64,000 nt of DNA from Balaenoptera acutorostrata (Eukaryota > Chordata > Mammalia > Artiodactyla > Balaenopteridae), in contig NC_080070.1 in NCBI RefSeq assembly GCF_949987535.1, forward strand, positions 13,707,770 to 13,771,769. Direction: 5' to 3'. The notes beneath the pieces are model-generated. The model ran no database searches. It was not told the DNA's origin and worked only from the letters and a program-made list of their open reading frames with translations. Made by a program: the position numbers and the translations under genes. This document shows, piece by piece, positions 1-12,978 of this stretch (within the stretch, counting starts at the first letter, position 1; every line of letters begins with the position of its first letter).

Positions 1-717
1 AGTGCTAGATAATTTTTTAAAGAGCTTATGAGCTATGTTTCGGGGAAAACAACCAGGAAAAGATGAATCCACTGCTTGGGAAAGATAACTTAGTGCTCAC
101 AGATGGCAAAAAGAAGGCAAGCCTCCTATTCTGTCTGCCTTTCCTTAAGGAAACGATCCGGGAAGTGAAAAAGGTAAACATTATAAAGAAATAAGTGAAG
201 CGAGAGAGAGTGAAAAGATAATAAGAGAACAGTTGGTCTCCTAAAATGAGTTCAACTATTCAGGCCCAGAACTGAAGGTATGGCTCATGGGTCTGTATCT
301 GGGAAAGTTTTCAAAGAGATGCCAGTTGACTGGCGAGGAACAAATGTTGTCCAGATTAGGAGAAGGAGGAAGGCACTCCCTTAGAAGCCCCAATCTGACC
401 CCCAAAATGGAATGAATTATTAAACTGGTGGCTTGTGAGTTATTTAGAAGAGAATATGTCGATTATGAAGGTCACCGGGGTTCATCAATTGGGCTAGGTA
501 AACCTCAGTGCCATATTTTGAGAGGGAGGGATGACTAGGCTGGTACTCATTTACTTATACCCTGTCTCATTCCAAAAAGAATCGAAGGTTGATTAAAGGG
601 ACACCAAAAATCTACGGAGACACTACAAGTTACAGATATATGAGAAAGAAAACAAGAAAAAAGATAGAAGAGACCTAAAAATGGAGCCATAAGTAAGACT
701 AATATTAAAACGTGCAG

Positions 718-1105
718 GGACTTCCCTGGTGGCACAGTGGTTAAGAATCCGCCTGCCAATGCAGGGGACATGGGTTTGAGCCCTGGTCTGGGAAGATCCC
801 ACATGCCACAGAGCAACTAAGCCCGCGAGCCACAACTACTGAGCCTGCGCGCCACAACTACTGAGCCCACGTGCCTCAACTACTGAAGCCCATGCGCTCT
901 AGAACCCAGATGCCGCAACTACTGAAGCCCTCACGCCTAGAGCCCATGCTCCGCAACAAGAGAAGTCACCACAATGAGAAGCCCACGCACTGCAACGAAG
1001 TGTAGCCCCCCGCTCGCCGCAACTAGAGAAAGCCTGCGCACAGCAATGAAGACCCAACGCAGCCAAAAATAAATAAATAAACAAACAAACAAACAATAAA
1101 TAAAT
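718..1105 (+). mobile_element. CHR-type tRNA-derived SINE, long form
   Basis: It starts with the cttccctggtggcacagtgg head of the cetartiodactyl CHR SINE, continues through the aagatcccacatgcc core and repeated caactactgagcc units, and ends in an A-rich (aaat/aaac)n tail. The flanks aaaacgtgcag (707-717) and aaaatgtgcag (1106-1116) look like a target-site duplication with one mismatch. The body is the longer variant with several copies of the internal unit, as in the copy near 31.3 kb, and is more diverged than the short copies, so it is probably older. Confidence 0.92.
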
Positions 1106-1116
1106 AAAATGTGCAG

Positions 1117-1584
1117 CAGAGAGTTCTACCCATTTGTTAAAGCGAATTCTACTCACTTGTTAAAGACAGACACTCATTTGACTCTCTGTTCTAGCATGCA
1201 ACAACAAAAGAGTAACCTGATGGATCACTCACTTCACACCAACTAGGAAATTTACCAAAGAAGTAGGAAGAAGGGAGAAAGGAAAGGGGGGATGGATGGA
1301 GGCAGGCAGAAAGACTGAAAGAAATAAAGAAAAGCACAATAAATAACATTTAGCACTTATGCACACTCGTGGAGGGGGAGGGGAAAGGCTGTGCATGGCA
1401 TGGAAAAATATCTTAATAACTGAGGCCAGGAGAATTATGACTCTCTTGAGATACTCACAATGATAGTAAGTAAGAGAAATGCCGAAAGGCCACTTATTAG
1501 ATGTTATAGAAGCCACACCTTCCATGGGCTTGCATTATTACCTCATTAAGGAAGTCAGAGTTTTGTATTAGGAACTCTCAGTTT
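1117..1584. other. No recognised gene or repeat
   Basis: Mixed-composition intron with a purine-rich ggaaggagga-type patch near 1265-1330. I see no feature in it. The same is true of 1-706. Confidence 0.6.
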
Positions 1585-1735
1585 GAAGAGCTTTGGAGTT
1601 TGACAGACTTAGTTAAATCTCACTTTCTCTGCTTTGTTTGCTTGGCCAAATCTATTAAACAATTTGAGTTATCGTTCAATTCTAAAACTGGAATAATTTT
1701 ACCCACCTCAAAGAATTACTGTGAAAATTAAATGG
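1585..1735 (+). mobile_element. Possible MIR SINE fragment
   Basis: Diverged MIR-like order: ttggagtttgacagacttag, actggaataattttaccca and attactgtgaaaattaaatg. Confidence 0.5.
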
Positions 1736-1744
1736 GGTGGGGGG

Positions 1745-2835
1745 AAGAAAAGCACAATTATTCCTGAGACTAGACCCCAAAGAAACTTCTCCTGAGAGTC
1801 CTCATAAAGGGGACAGTGAGTAATGATAACAAAGACTTCAAGGAAATTTCTGGCAGTTAGATGTAAGATCATCTAATTTGTAACACCTCCAGGAATAAGA
1901 ATCCCTTTAATTCTATGCTCCATGATTATTTGTAATTCAAATTAAAGTAAACTTTGTTTGTAACAAACTCCCAGTACCATAAAGGTATTCTCAGTCCCCA
2001 AATGTTGACCTGATTATTTTAAGCAACATTCAGTACAGGTGAATTCTGAAACAAGCTGAATACTAATTGTTTAAAAAACTCTGGAGAACTTTCCACATTC
2101 TTCTTCTGCATGGCAGCTCAGGGTCCCACATCCCCTAGAGCTCTGCTTTGGGAAGACTCGGGGTCTGTTCATTCATGGGTCCAGCAACAAGCACAATTCT
2201 CCCTGAGGCTGGGCAGACCCAAGTGGACAACCAGTGACCCAAGTTGAGGAAGGGATTGGGAAGCCAGAGCCCCTGTCTTCAGACAAGACTGTACCGCGGC
2301 CATATGGACCACATCAGTGATTACCTTCGGCTGGCTCTCCTAAGTTACCGTACCATCTCTAAGGAAAGAGCTTTCACATGTACCTGCCCAGTCTAGAAGA
2401 CTTCACCATTTATCTCACAGCCAGTCGCCGCAAAATATGAGCCCCATAACTTTTACCTCTGTTGTGATCCACTGTCCTTAATTAATCTTAGACTCTTGCT
2501 CTCTCAGCTACTCCAAACCCACTTGGCTCCCAGCTGAATCCTCATGTATAGTTATGTAACTCCTCCGATTACACTGTTTCCAATCACCTTTGACATCTTG
2601 AGATAATACTGACCAGTCCAGGCCCTCAGGGCCAATGGCCCATCTGACTCAGCCTTCATACTGTATTTGAACAGACAGTGGTACTTGGTGGTCATCCCTT
2701 TGTCTAATACACTTAGCCAAGTTGTTCACAATATGACCCCATATTATGCCTTATATTATTCTGTCCTAAGAGACTTTGGAATAAGACCATGGCATTCTAT
2801 GATAAATACCACTTTCACTTTCAATTCTTGGTAAA
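1745..2835. other. No recognised gene or repeat
   Basis: Average-composition intron with no open frame of note and no repeat I can name. Confidence 0.55.
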
Positions 2836-2839
2836 AATC

Positions 2840-3120
2840 TAATGGACTCAGAAAAGGTCTGGAGAAGGGCAGCTAAAACCATAAAAAATAGAAAAGTCTC
2901 CTTCATAAGGATGAATTAAATAAATTAGGAGTCTGCAAGACAAATAAAAATGTTAGGAGGAGACAAACGTCGAAGTTTTCCAAAAGTCCTGGAGAGGATA
3001 AAAATAGTCATAAACCAAATTCCAGAATGCCACACTGAAGCGTCATCCCTTGAATCTTAAAGCAGACAAATTTAGGGCAGTTAGAAAGAAATTACTAATA
3101 ATAACAATAAAACTGTTAAC
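2840..3120 (-). mobile_element. Possible CR1/L3-type LINE remnant
   Basis: The stretch cagaaaaggtctggagaagg, gcagctaaaa, aataaattaggagtctgcaa and taggaggagacaaacgtcga resembles the common antisense pattern of mammalian CR1/L3 remnants. It is very diverged and the assignment is by eye only. Confidence 0.4.
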
Positions 3121-3710
3121 ATCCAGAGGCGATAAAGACTAAAAATGAAGAAGGGTTTAGATAAAGTCATGGAAAAATCTACGTAAGAGGATTAGGAGGA
3201 AATTGAACATCTCTAACCTGTGGAGGAAAGCTCAACTCTCAAATCACGTCATGTTGTCGACCAATAGTTGAGCTTTACAAGCCAAAGGCCTTAAGCCTTT
3301 GTGTTTGTTCATCCATTGTGACGATCAAATGGGACCGTCCCTGTATAAGTACTTCACACAGTGCCTGGCACACCAAGACTCAACAAACAGCAACAGCAGC
3401 AGTCATGTGGCAGTAATTCTTACACAATTCAGCTGCAGGAAGTGGGGCCCAGCTCAATACAACGGTTGTTCCACTGAGTTATTATTCTGTCTTCAACAGA
3501 TCAACAACCGCCATCTTTCCACCTCTTAGCTCAACACGTGGGATCACCCTTGGGCATTCCAGACAAGCCCTTCCACGCTCAGAAAGAGGATCCAGCACTA
3601 GAAATTTTCCAATACCAAGATCATCTGGTCTCAAAAAAAATCCTTTTGTAAAAAATAAATATGCATTAATCCATCACCAAACAATTCTTCACCCCAGCGA
3701 CATTCGGTAA
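3121..3710. other. No clear feature
   Basis: It holds a short cagtgcctggcacacc piece near 3360, possibly a MIR or L2 tail. Otherwise nothing is recognised. The 76-codon open frame at 3299-3529 has no family features. Confidence 0.5.
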
Positions 3711-3726
3711 GAAAGCTTGCGTTCTG

Positions 3727-4020
3727 GGCTTCCCTGGTGGCGCAGTGGTTCAGAATCTGCCTGCCAATGCAGGGGACACGGGTTCGAGCCCTGGTCTGGG
3801 AAGATCCCACATGCCGCGGGGCAACTGGGCCCGTGAGCCACAACTGCTGAGCCTGCGCGTCTGGAGCCTGTGCTCCGCAACAAGAGAGGCCGCGATAGTG
3901 AGAGGCCCGCGCACCGCGATGAAGAGTGGCCCCCGCTCGCCGCAACCAGAGAAAGCCCTCGCACAGAAACGAAGACCCAACACACCCAAAAATAAATAAA
4001 TTAATTAAAAAAAAAAAAAA
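3727..4020 (+). mobile_element. CHR-type SINE, short form with target-site duplication
   Basis: This is a full-length short-form CHR SINE with a tRNA-derived head (cttccctggtggcgcagtgg), a cgcgtctggagcctgtgctc middle and an A-rich tail. It is flanked by gaaagcttgcgttctg (3711-3726) and ggaagcttgtgttctg (4021-4036), a 16-bp target-site duplication with two differences. It has lost the repeated internal unit seen at 718 and 31279. Open frames crossing it are not genes. Confidence 0.94.
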
Positions 4021-4654
4021 GGAAGCTTGTGTTCTGAGAAGTAGAATGGCAAAGAGCTCATGTGGTGGTCACCTCAGGAAAGACATGGGGGATTTCAACA
4101 AATGCTTCAGACATTTGTCTTTGCAATAAGACATGTCAAAAGTGAAAGATAAAAAGTTAAAGGGTGAATGATAAGATTTCTAGACACATGCGAAATTAAT
4201 AGCAGCTCAGAGCCCATCCAGGAGAAATTGTACCTTTGGCTGCAGGAGACAGGATGGGAATGCCCCGAGCCCTCTGGTGCACCTCACAGGGTCGGGCAGG
4301 CAGCTTACAGGAAGCAGACATTTCTGCTCTGAAATTCACTTTCTTTTTCCCCCGTGAGGCCAGTATGATTATGCTCATTCCCACTGGTCACTCTTACTTT
4401 GAGCTACGGACAGAGTTGCTGGATTCCCGAGGCCAGGGACCAAAGCAACCACAGGTGGAAGAAGTTGGCTGGATTTTATAGGTGAAGAGCATTTTAGGGG
4501 TATTCTGAACCAACCTCCACCTTCTGCTGCTAAAGCAGGTGAGACCCAGTACATTATAACGGGGAGGAGCTGAATCCAAGCCTGCAGTTCCTCCTCACGG
4601 GGTCGGTGTGCCCGTAACCACAGATCACGACACCCACTTTGCCAGCCGTGACCA

Positions 4655-4800
4655 CCTGGCCTCCAAGTTCCTCAGTGACAAAATGGGGATAATAAGAGTC
4701 CCTCCCTCATTAACTGTAGGAAATATTAAATGAGATCATCTAAAGACGATAGTTCATGAACTATTCTCGGCACAGTGTCCAGCACCATCGGAGCATTGAG
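4655..4800 (+). mobile_element. MIR SINE fragment
   Basis: Contains agttcctcagtgacaaaatg, gggataataagagtccct and aaatattaaatgagatc, then cacagtgtccagcac, matching a MIR right half. Confidence 0.7.
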
Positions 4801-5689
4801 TAAGTTATCCCTATTACTAGAGTTCTCCATGATTCTTCCCTTTCCTCCTTTCTCATCCCCATGCAGTTGCAAAGAAAGAACAATGAGAACATTTTTGCAT
4901 CACCTGCTGTCTGCCATGCCTGCATTTTCAAGTGTTCATTTATTTTATAGCATGTGCCTTGATTACCATCCCGTATGGGTTTGAACTTACATTCACAACT
5001 ATGTTTGAATTTCACTAGCATTCCTCTCCAGGGAGTCATGCTATGTCAATACCTCTTATCCAGATAAGGCTTAAAATTGGTGTGGGCAACTACCATTTGG
5101 ACTCTGTAACAGAACTGTAAACAGCGATAATTAACAAATTTCCCAATTCCTCCCCCCTATTCCACATTTACCAGGCATCTCATCTTCAGAGTTGTCTTTC
5201 ATCCTCAGGAATTTGGAATGAAAATAATGAGCAAAGGGGATTTTTTTTTCCCCCCAAAAAGGAAAGCCCCATGAATTACAAGCAAGGTGGCTAAATTTTG
5301 CGATTTACTCTTCACAGTTGGATACTATCTTTGCTTCTCCCCCTTCCGTCCTCTCCCGCCACACACACACACACTGTGATCTGTTTCTCTCCCTCCATCC
5401 TTCTCTCCCCCAACCGATGCTTTTAAACTGCTGTTGTTTTTTGCTTTTTTTTTTTTTTTTCTGGCACCAGAGTTTAGGACTTTTAATTCGTCCCAAAGTT
5501 GCTAAAGCAAAAATCATGATAAAACATTCTGCTTTCCTTTATAACCCCCCAACGAAATAAACTGCTGTTTTTAAGGCCAGGGTTACAGGGGCCTCATGAT
5601 TGCCAAACCCAAGGGCACTCTTCCAGCCTCACCACCATTTCCATCTCCAGATTCTCTCCTGCGCTGGCACCTGATTTCACTCCCTCTTA
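4801..5689. other. No recognised gene; short simple repeats
   Basis: It holds a (ca)n stretch near 5361-5375 and a T-rich tract near 5440-5460. Nothing else is recognised. The 4037-4654 stretch is likewise empty. Confidence 0.55.
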
Positions 5690-6140
5690 GGTCAGAGAAC
5701 CTCTTGCTCTGTCGTGTCTTCTAAACATCTCTCCTTTCTGTCAGTTCTTCATCCCCAGTGCCCTGGCCTAGCTCAGACCTTCCTCATTGCTCACCCGGAA
5801 CCACTGCCATGGCTCCCAGGTAGGTTTTCTTGTCTCTGAGGTCAACCCCACACACCCTCCAATACCATCCCTCCTCCACTGGCCAAACGGTCCTTCAAAA
5901 AAGCAAATTCTATCACATCACTCTCCTCCTTTTTTCACCTACGAAATCATATCCAGACAATTCCCTACAGCACACAAGTCGCCTCTTGATCCGGCCCTGC
6001 CACACCTCCAGCGTTTCTCCCCGCGTTCCACTTGCCCCTCCACAGCGCCATGCCCTTCCCTTGGCACACATGCTGTTCCCTCTGCTGCAAGTGCCCTCGC
6101 CCACCTCCCCCACTGCAAACTCCGCCCCCTTGTGGAAGAT
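5690..6140 (+). mobile_element. L2 LINE fragment
   Basis: It resembles the pyrimidine-rich 3' region of L2: actgccatggctcccaggta, caaattctatcacatcactc, cagcgccatgcccttccctt and ggcacacatgctgttccctc. The 192- and 131-codon open frames across it follow from the low stop content of C-rich DNA and are not called as genes. Confidence 0.6.
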
Positions 6141-6262
6141 TCAGCTCCAGGGGGGCTCCCCAGGCAGAGGGTCCTGTGCCCCACCCATGTCACACAGGAA
6201 TCCCCACATGACCGGGGTCCATTAGCGTTTCTGCCTTCACATTCTCCAGGAAGCTCCTTGGC

Positions 6263-6278
6263 GGGGGGGGGGGGGGGG
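6263..6278 (+). repeat. 16-base G homopolymer
   Basis: A run of 16 G residues follows ccttggc. Length calls in such runs are unreliable, and it would break any open frame crossing it. Confidence 0.9.
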
Positions 6279-8339
6279 TCGGTCACACCTTACTGGACTG
6301 TGGTCACCGGTCCCTCACAGGCAGATGGTACATGTCAGCCACGTGGTGCCCAGTCTGATAAATGACTAGAGAAGACAGAGAAGTATTCCTTCAGAACGAT
6401 ATTTTTAAACCCCAAAGAAGAAAAGATGACAAAAGCCCTGTGTCTGCTCACGTGAGTGGCATTCTGGAAAGCTTTCAGGACGGAAAAAAAAAAATCTTGT
6501 GGGTCTAATTGACGGCACCAGAAGAACAAGCCTATCCCCGAGGCGCTATTTAAATTACACTCAGTGATTTTCTTTTTAATTCATTTTCATTCCAGGTGCA
6601 GCCCTGCAGCTATTTTAAAACTGAGACTTAAAGTAATACTAATGGCTGGAGTTATCACAGGTTCCCACAGTAACAGGGCGCCTTGAGTCTGGAAAACAGC
6701 CCTTCACGGAGCCTTGACAAACCACTATATCCCTTCCCCGGGAGACTGTGGAAAAGGAGCAACACAGTGGGCTCCGTCATCAAAAGATTATGCTTCACTT
6801 TGCAAAAGCATTCATTCCTCCAGCCCCTTGAAAGAGTTCACTTTGTACAGTTAACCATTTGTTTTCAAAATATTAAGAGTCTGAAGGGGAGACTAAAATG
6901 ATGGGCAGGGAAGCAGACAGACACCAAAAGAAGCTTCCTCCCAGGGTGGTCGGCAGGCCATCTGCGGGTTCTGAGTACAAATGCCAATTCCAGACACCCC
7001 CTCAGAGTGTGGAGTCAGAATCTCTGCTAGGAAAAAAAAAAAGTAATAAAGTATAAATTTAAATGCATGCTTTCTGGAAAGCAACTCCAGGTGGAAGAAA
7101 GCTGCCCCAGGAAATAGTTTTGTGAGTGGTGCCCAGAGACACAGCCCTGCCTCTGACCTGCTTGTTTCAGCAAGAGCCCAGGCTGTTTCCTCTCAACTCA
7201 TTAATGAAAAAAATCAGGCTTTAATTACTGGCCTAAGCCAGCAGGGAGTCCACAGCATGAAGGCAGCCCAGCCAGGAAACTTCCCCAAGCATGGACTCAG
7301 GGACAATTCGTGGTCGGCGAGCCTGGCCCCTCCCCCCTTGTTCTGGAAATAGCACTAACCCTCCAACATGGGGATTCCTATCTCCTCATCCCCCACCCAA
7401 ATGCACAGCACAGATCTGAGACGAGCAGCACCACCTTCGTCATCAGGGTTATTACAGTCAGGGTTACAGGTGAAAGCACGGGCATCTGCCTCAGGCCAGG
7501 CCACCAGGAGTCCCTCCTTGAGGATGAGCCCAGGAAGATGGGTGGGTGCAGCCAGGCCCCTCTCCCTTGGCCACGTCCCCACGCCATTGGAAACGGACTT
7601 GTGACCAAGTTTACCCAAGGTGGGTCTGTGTGACTCTTCTGGACACCCCAAAGAGCCCTGTGTGTGACACAAGGGCCATTAAAGGGAAAATGGACTCAGT
7701 TTGAGGGTTTCTGCCAGGATCCCAGAAGTGTATCAGATGACAGCTTGCAGATCCGTATCAGATGACAGCTTGCAGATCCGCAGAGGTTTGCAGTGGGAAG
7801 CTTCCAACGGCTACAGAGAGGGTGATCTAAGAAGTACCCATGCTATTTGCTCAGAGCCAGCTTCCCGAGAAGCACTGCAGTTTTGCTCAGTAAGTTGGGT
7901 CACTACGGTCAGACTCGGGATGCATGGGGGGGACCCCGCCCTGGCAGCCACTGCACTCCTTTGCAGCCAGTCCCCTGCCTGAGTCCGCCAGCCCACCCGC
8001 CCACCAGCCTCAAAGACCCAGAGCACCATCTTTCCCAGCGAGGAGTGCGTACCTCTGAGTCCAGCTCCTAAATTAGATATTGCCTTTTTAAGAAAACATC
8101 CCCTGCTGCCGGGAATGAAAGCAGCCGTTTCTCCCTTCTATCAATTTCCACAGCATTTGCTGTGCCTACCACAAATTTAGCCCTTATTATTACAATTCCT
8201 GACATCAATGACAGCCTTCGAGTCAGAAAGAGAATTGGACACTATTTCCCAAAGTTTAAAATTTCACAGACCCGTAAAATCTCCCCATAAAAAGAGTGCC
8301 AACTTAGCACTCACCTGCTTCAATTGTTACCAAGATCTT
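6279..8339. other. Mostly unique intron
   Basis: Apart from the 25-bp duplication at 7730, it shows only unique sequence. Two patches (aactcattaatgaaaaaaat near 7197, and 8070-8250 with ctaaattagatattgc) look like possible conserved non-coding DNA. No gene was recognised. Confidence 0.5.
7730..7779. repeat. Perfect tandem duplication, 2 x 25 bp
   Basis: A 25-bp unit starting gtatcagatgacagcttgca occurs at 7730-7754 and again at 7755-7779 with no difference. Confidence 0.95.
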
Positions 8340-8585
8340 TCCTTCTTTGGGGTCTAGTTCTGCCTCCCTCTAAGGTCCCCTCTTTGGCCCTTATCTTACC
8401 CCTTAGAACTTTCCTTCTACATAGTTGTTTTTAAATTTCACCCCTAAGTCCTTTCTTCTCCAGACTGACTAGGCCTCGTTTAGCATTTTCAGGATGACAA
8501 GCTTCTCTCTGAATCCCCAGCATATTTCACAGCGCCGGTTACATGGCAGACACTCCGTAACTGTTCGCTGCAGAATGAAAGGATG
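8340..8585 (+). mobile_element. L2 LINE 3' fragment
   Basis: Contains tgaatccccagcatatttca, cagcgccggttacatggcag and acactccgtaactgttcgct, then agaatgaaaggatgaa, like the L2 3' end. Confidence 0.6.
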
Positions 8586-8854
8586 AACTGTGCTTCATTC
8601 GACGTGATTTCCAGCCCCTTCACTTTCCTGGCCGTGTCCCTCGAGAGGCACTGCAATATCTCCATGTGCCTCTCAAAATGTCATGCCCGGAAGTGTGTAC
8701 CATGCACCAGATGGGCTCAGCTGCGTGGAGTGCCAAAGCCCCTCGGCCCTCTTGCCCTGGGCACAAAGCCTTTATTCCTGAAGCTTGAGGCTACATTTGC
8801 TTTCTGGCAGCCATCTCGTACTGCTGACTCCTGTGAGAGAGGAGTCCACTAAAA

Positions 8855-8890
8855 TTCTTAGATATTCTAAGAAATTCTTAGAATTTCTTA
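8855..8890. repeat. Two interlocked perfect palindromes
   Basis: The first hairpin is ttcttaga (8855-8862), tat loop, tctaagaa (8866-8873). The second is taagaaattc (8868-8877), tta loop, gaatttctta (8881-8890). They share the taagaa bases, so only one can form at a time. Confidence 0.85.
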
Positions 8891-11429
8891 ATTGGTATTT
8901 TCAATCCAAGAGCAGAACTTTTCCATTTAGCCCTATTGTATGTATTTTTGCGAGTCAGTATCTTTGATTCTTACCTGGCTTTTCATATCTTATCTCTCCA
9001 ACTAGAGGTTAAGGTTCTTGAGATGGTATCTTATATACTTTGATATAAGGAATAAGGGTAATGAACCAAAAATGTGTTGGTTCATTAAGCTCTACTTGAA
9101 TCCTAATATCCCCCAGGACTCTCAATTCCTGATGAATCACAGTTAAGTCCCAAGGGTAGCACCCGAAGACTTCTTCCAACTGCCCCCTTCTTACCCACAC
9201 GTTTCCAGATGTGACCTCACTTGTCTCCATAGGACCCAGTGGCTGCACCCAAAGCAGGCTGCTTGCATCCAGACACACTCTGCTCTCCATAAATCACCAG
9301 CCCCCTCCCCGGTCCCCATCACTGCCTTCTGCCTTCTCAAAACTCACTGCGTCCACCCGCCATGACCCACTGCATTTCCCCCGTGTTCCCTTAGCATTTC
9401 TAGTACAGGCCACCACACAGGAAAAATATCTGGAGCAAATCTGTGATCATTCAGATTAACCAAAACAGAGAAAGAATCATCATCTACTTTAAAAATGGGA
9501 TTCTCTCTACCAAATGGCCTCTCACGGATTTTTATAAAAGCCCCCTTTAGTGTATTTAAAATATGACTTGACGTACCCACATGCAGTTAACACGCAACTT
9601 TCCATGCACACATCTATCCTATGTGGAGATGCCTCCGGACCTTCACAAAGTATTGTTCTCTGCAGCAATGCTGTCTCCACACATGCCAGACAAAAGGCCT
9701 TGAGACACACTCTGTCACTGATGGAGCAATAATGAATTCTTCTAAGTATGTATATAAAAAGGGCTTTTCCTGCACTCTCTCTGTGTCGCAGCTTTTCCAT
9801 GAACCTTATAATGGAATTAAAGAAATCGTAGAACCTTATATGCAGAAGGGACCTTGATGAAGCGACTCACATTATGGGCAAGGAAAATTAACCCAAGCAG
9901 AGAGGTCTACAACTCCTTTATCCTGCTTTCAAGTACCAAAAATCCTTCAATGAAACCCATCCACGAGCACCTCCTCTGGAAGCTGAAGATGGCACTCCCA
10001 TCCTTCCCTTACAGGGTTTCAAGGACAGATGATCTCCAACTATTTTATTGGAGACGCTGTACATCAGTCCCCTTTCATCTGAAGCTCCTGAAGACTAGTG
10101 GAGAGTCACGTGACAAACTATTCAACATTGTGTTATGACAAAGTCATCTAGATGCCCCATTGCACATATGAGTAAAAACTTCAGCCACATGTGAAGTGTG
10201 TATCTTTACTTATTCATATATTGCTTTCAATTTGTCTTCTCTTGGGAGAGGCCTGATACTTGGACAGGGGCTTCTAGGGACGCTTCATGGTTCCTGGGAT
10301 GGTACTGGGCACAGAAGCTTTTGGCAGACCTGCTTGATGCTTATAATTGGAGCACACAAGAGCATGAAAACAAATGCACAGTCTCTCTCCAGTTGTAATT
10401 AATGGTCAGTTTGTTGAGACAGTATCTGTTTAGATGGCTAATAATTACCAATTTGTAGAATGCCATATTTTGTTTTGGTTTTTTTAATGTCTTAGACCAG
10501 TCTCTTATTTGTGCCCTAATAGCTCTACAAAAATGTCTCAGTTTCTCACTCACTCATTATATCCCAGGGACCATGAAGGTTTGAGAAGGTCATTTCTACA
10601 GAATTTTTTGTTTTAGTACAAGCCACTGTTATCATGTCCACAAGTCACATCCCGGAAAGGGAGGGTGAGGTGGTGAGGGGAGCCCCCTAGCAGGTGGGTG
10701 GAGGGGAGTTCTCAGAACCCCTGAATTTTGGAGCAGAAAAAAGGTTGTGCCTGGTGACATGATCCCCAGCAAAAGGGGACAGACTCTGGTGGAGTGACCC
10801 AAAATTAGGTTTCAAAATGGGAATTTTGTTTTTTCTCCAGAGACAGCAGAGTTGATACGGAACATTATTTATAGATTTGACTTCAGCAGGTTTAAACCAT
10901 TTTTCTTATTTGTAATAAATCATTTCATAGAAATAGCTACAGGTTATTCCTTCTTTGTTTTAGAAGTAAATTACTTATTAAATAAGGGGGGAAAGTAAAT
11001 GATGTCAGTAAAATCCTCCAATTGTGCCGCACACCATCAATTCAGCAAAATGCATTCCTGCCTTCATAGGTAACGGCCCAAATTTAAAGTAACATCATCA
11101 ACGAGCAGGATTTGTTGAACATGTACTATGTGGGAATATATACTCATCACTGCAGGAGAAGCGAAACGCACTAGGAATTGCCTTCTGAAAAGGTGCCACC
11201 CAATTAGAGATCGGAGACATGAAAGTGCACTATAGCACAATGTGGTGAATGGTTAAGTAGCTGAGCTCTGTGAGCCATAGGAGTCTACATAAGAGCTCGC
11301 TTCTGTCTACAGTGTCCACAGAGGGGCTGGGTGTGGAGCTGGGCACTGCAGCATGGAAGGAAGGAGGCCTGAGCAAGGGGACAATATGTCCAAGAACATG
11401 AAGGTGAGGCAGAGTAAGGCAGTCCTGCC
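8891..11429. other. No recognised gene or repeat
   Basis: Unique intron with several open frames under 95 codons and no recognisable domain. A TA-rich unique patch lies at 10860-10990. Confidence 0.5.
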
Positions 11430-11640
11430 TGGTGGGAAAGCAAGTCAAATCCTGACATTTGCAAGCTGTGTGACCTTGGGCAAGTTGCTAGGCCTCTCTG
11501 AGCCTCCATTTTCTCACTGTAAAAGGGGGATACTAGAGGAACCTAGCTCCCAGGACTGTTGTGAAGAGTAAAGGAGATCATGCAAATGAAGCACTTAGCA
11601 GAACCACCCAGAACCGAGAGTAAACCCTCAGTACATGTTA
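11430..11640 (+). mobile_element. MIR SINE
   Basis: It has the MIR core aagctgtgtgaccttgggca, agttgctaggcctctctgag and ctccattttctcactgtaaa, then gactgttgtgaagagtaaag and agcacttagcaga in the right order. Confidence 0.85.
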
Positions 11641-12978
11641 ACTATCATTTTACTTTCAAGGTTATAGAGGAACACAGGCAGCCCTTGGGTTGAGCTCTAT
11701 GCTAGAGCCGAGACCAAAAATGGAGGGACCTTGTTTTGCAATAGCAACTATGACTGGAGAAAGGAAATGGGTCATGGAGCTCCACGGTGCTTGTCATGAA
11801 AATGAACGTGAGGGAGTGACACAGGAAAAGAGGGTCACGGTCAGCACGTCTGACTCTTCCCCGCACTTGGGGTCCCCCTCAGTGGCTACTACAAGTGGAG
11901 TCCACTCACCCTTGCCCAGCTCCTAAACCACTTACACTCTTTTAAAAACCCCGTAAAAGGAATGTCAGAAGGAAACCAATGCCGGGAAATACCTGAGGAT
12001 AGTGCCTTGTGATCCTCCCCCCTCAGGAAGCCACAGAAAACCAGAGTTCCTGAAGGCCGAGACAACCGACAGCAATTGCTGGAAGGCTGGAGCGCATGGA
12101 GAGAGTCTGAAGCTTACCTGCTTCCCCAAACCCAGCTTTTCAGAAGACCCAGTGATGCAGGAACAACACCCACTGGAACGTGCATACAGCCGTCTACAGA
12201 GAGGGTGGGATCTGCCTCATCAGGGAACCGATGCAGGGGTAGGGACTCCTCTGTTACTGGGGCAACAGGCAAACTGAGGATACAGTCAACTGTCCCTGCA
12301 ATGTCCCAGGGGAGACTTTTAGAGCCCATGTCAGATAGACCTGTCTTAGAGCGCTCAGGAACAAGCACACCTCCGAAGTGGCTGCCTGTGGGCTAGTGTC
12401 AAGACTCACAACAATGATGGTCCAGCAGAAACACACAGAATTAGACCCAGGAAGTTCTGGAAGGCACAGGAGGCACTGACAAGGCTGATCAGGGAAGCAT
12501 TCTTCCGGTGAACATCTGGGCTGCCCGGCTGGCTGAGCGGCCAAAGTGTAGTGGCATTTTCTTCTCGGTACTAGAGTGAGAATGGCGTGGCCCTAAGGAC
12601 ATGGTAACACTTAGCAGCAAAAGCTATGGCTTCGGTTTTTAGAAGGCTTAGAAAGAAAACTTATCTTTCTTTGCAACATTTTGATTAAGCTTCAACTGGA
12701 ATTATGCAGTGTTCTGTTTTGTTTTTTTTTAAAGCCCATATTTTAATTAGAAATGCTGCTTTCAGGAAGAATGGTAAAAACAGCAATACCAAAAAAAACA
12801 CTGAAAGTAGTGAAATGACTTTTGGTGAATATATCTGACAAACAGGGATGATGTTAAATGGTGGTTGAATATACATGTTGCTAAATTGCATCAGATTTTA
12901 GGATCAAAAGAGAAAGTACTCAAAGAAAATTCCTGAATGTCAATTTCTTATCATCCTGGCATCTCCTCTTCCCAGAGC
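11641..12978. other. No recognised gene or repeat
   Basis: Intron of mixed composition. Overlapping open frames of about 100 codons near 12000-12540 lie on both strands, are not supported by splice or family signals, and are treated as chance. Confidence 0.5.

Noticed and set aside
3745..3999. Open frames over the CHR SINEs (here and at 34606-34908, 38451-38896 and 56076-56276)
   Set aside because: They recur in every SINE copy because the SINE sequence is shared. They are not genes.
5787..6365. 192-codon plus-strand open frame
   Set aside because: It lies in a C-rich L2-like fragment, runs through a G16 homopolymer and has no recognisable domain or splice context.
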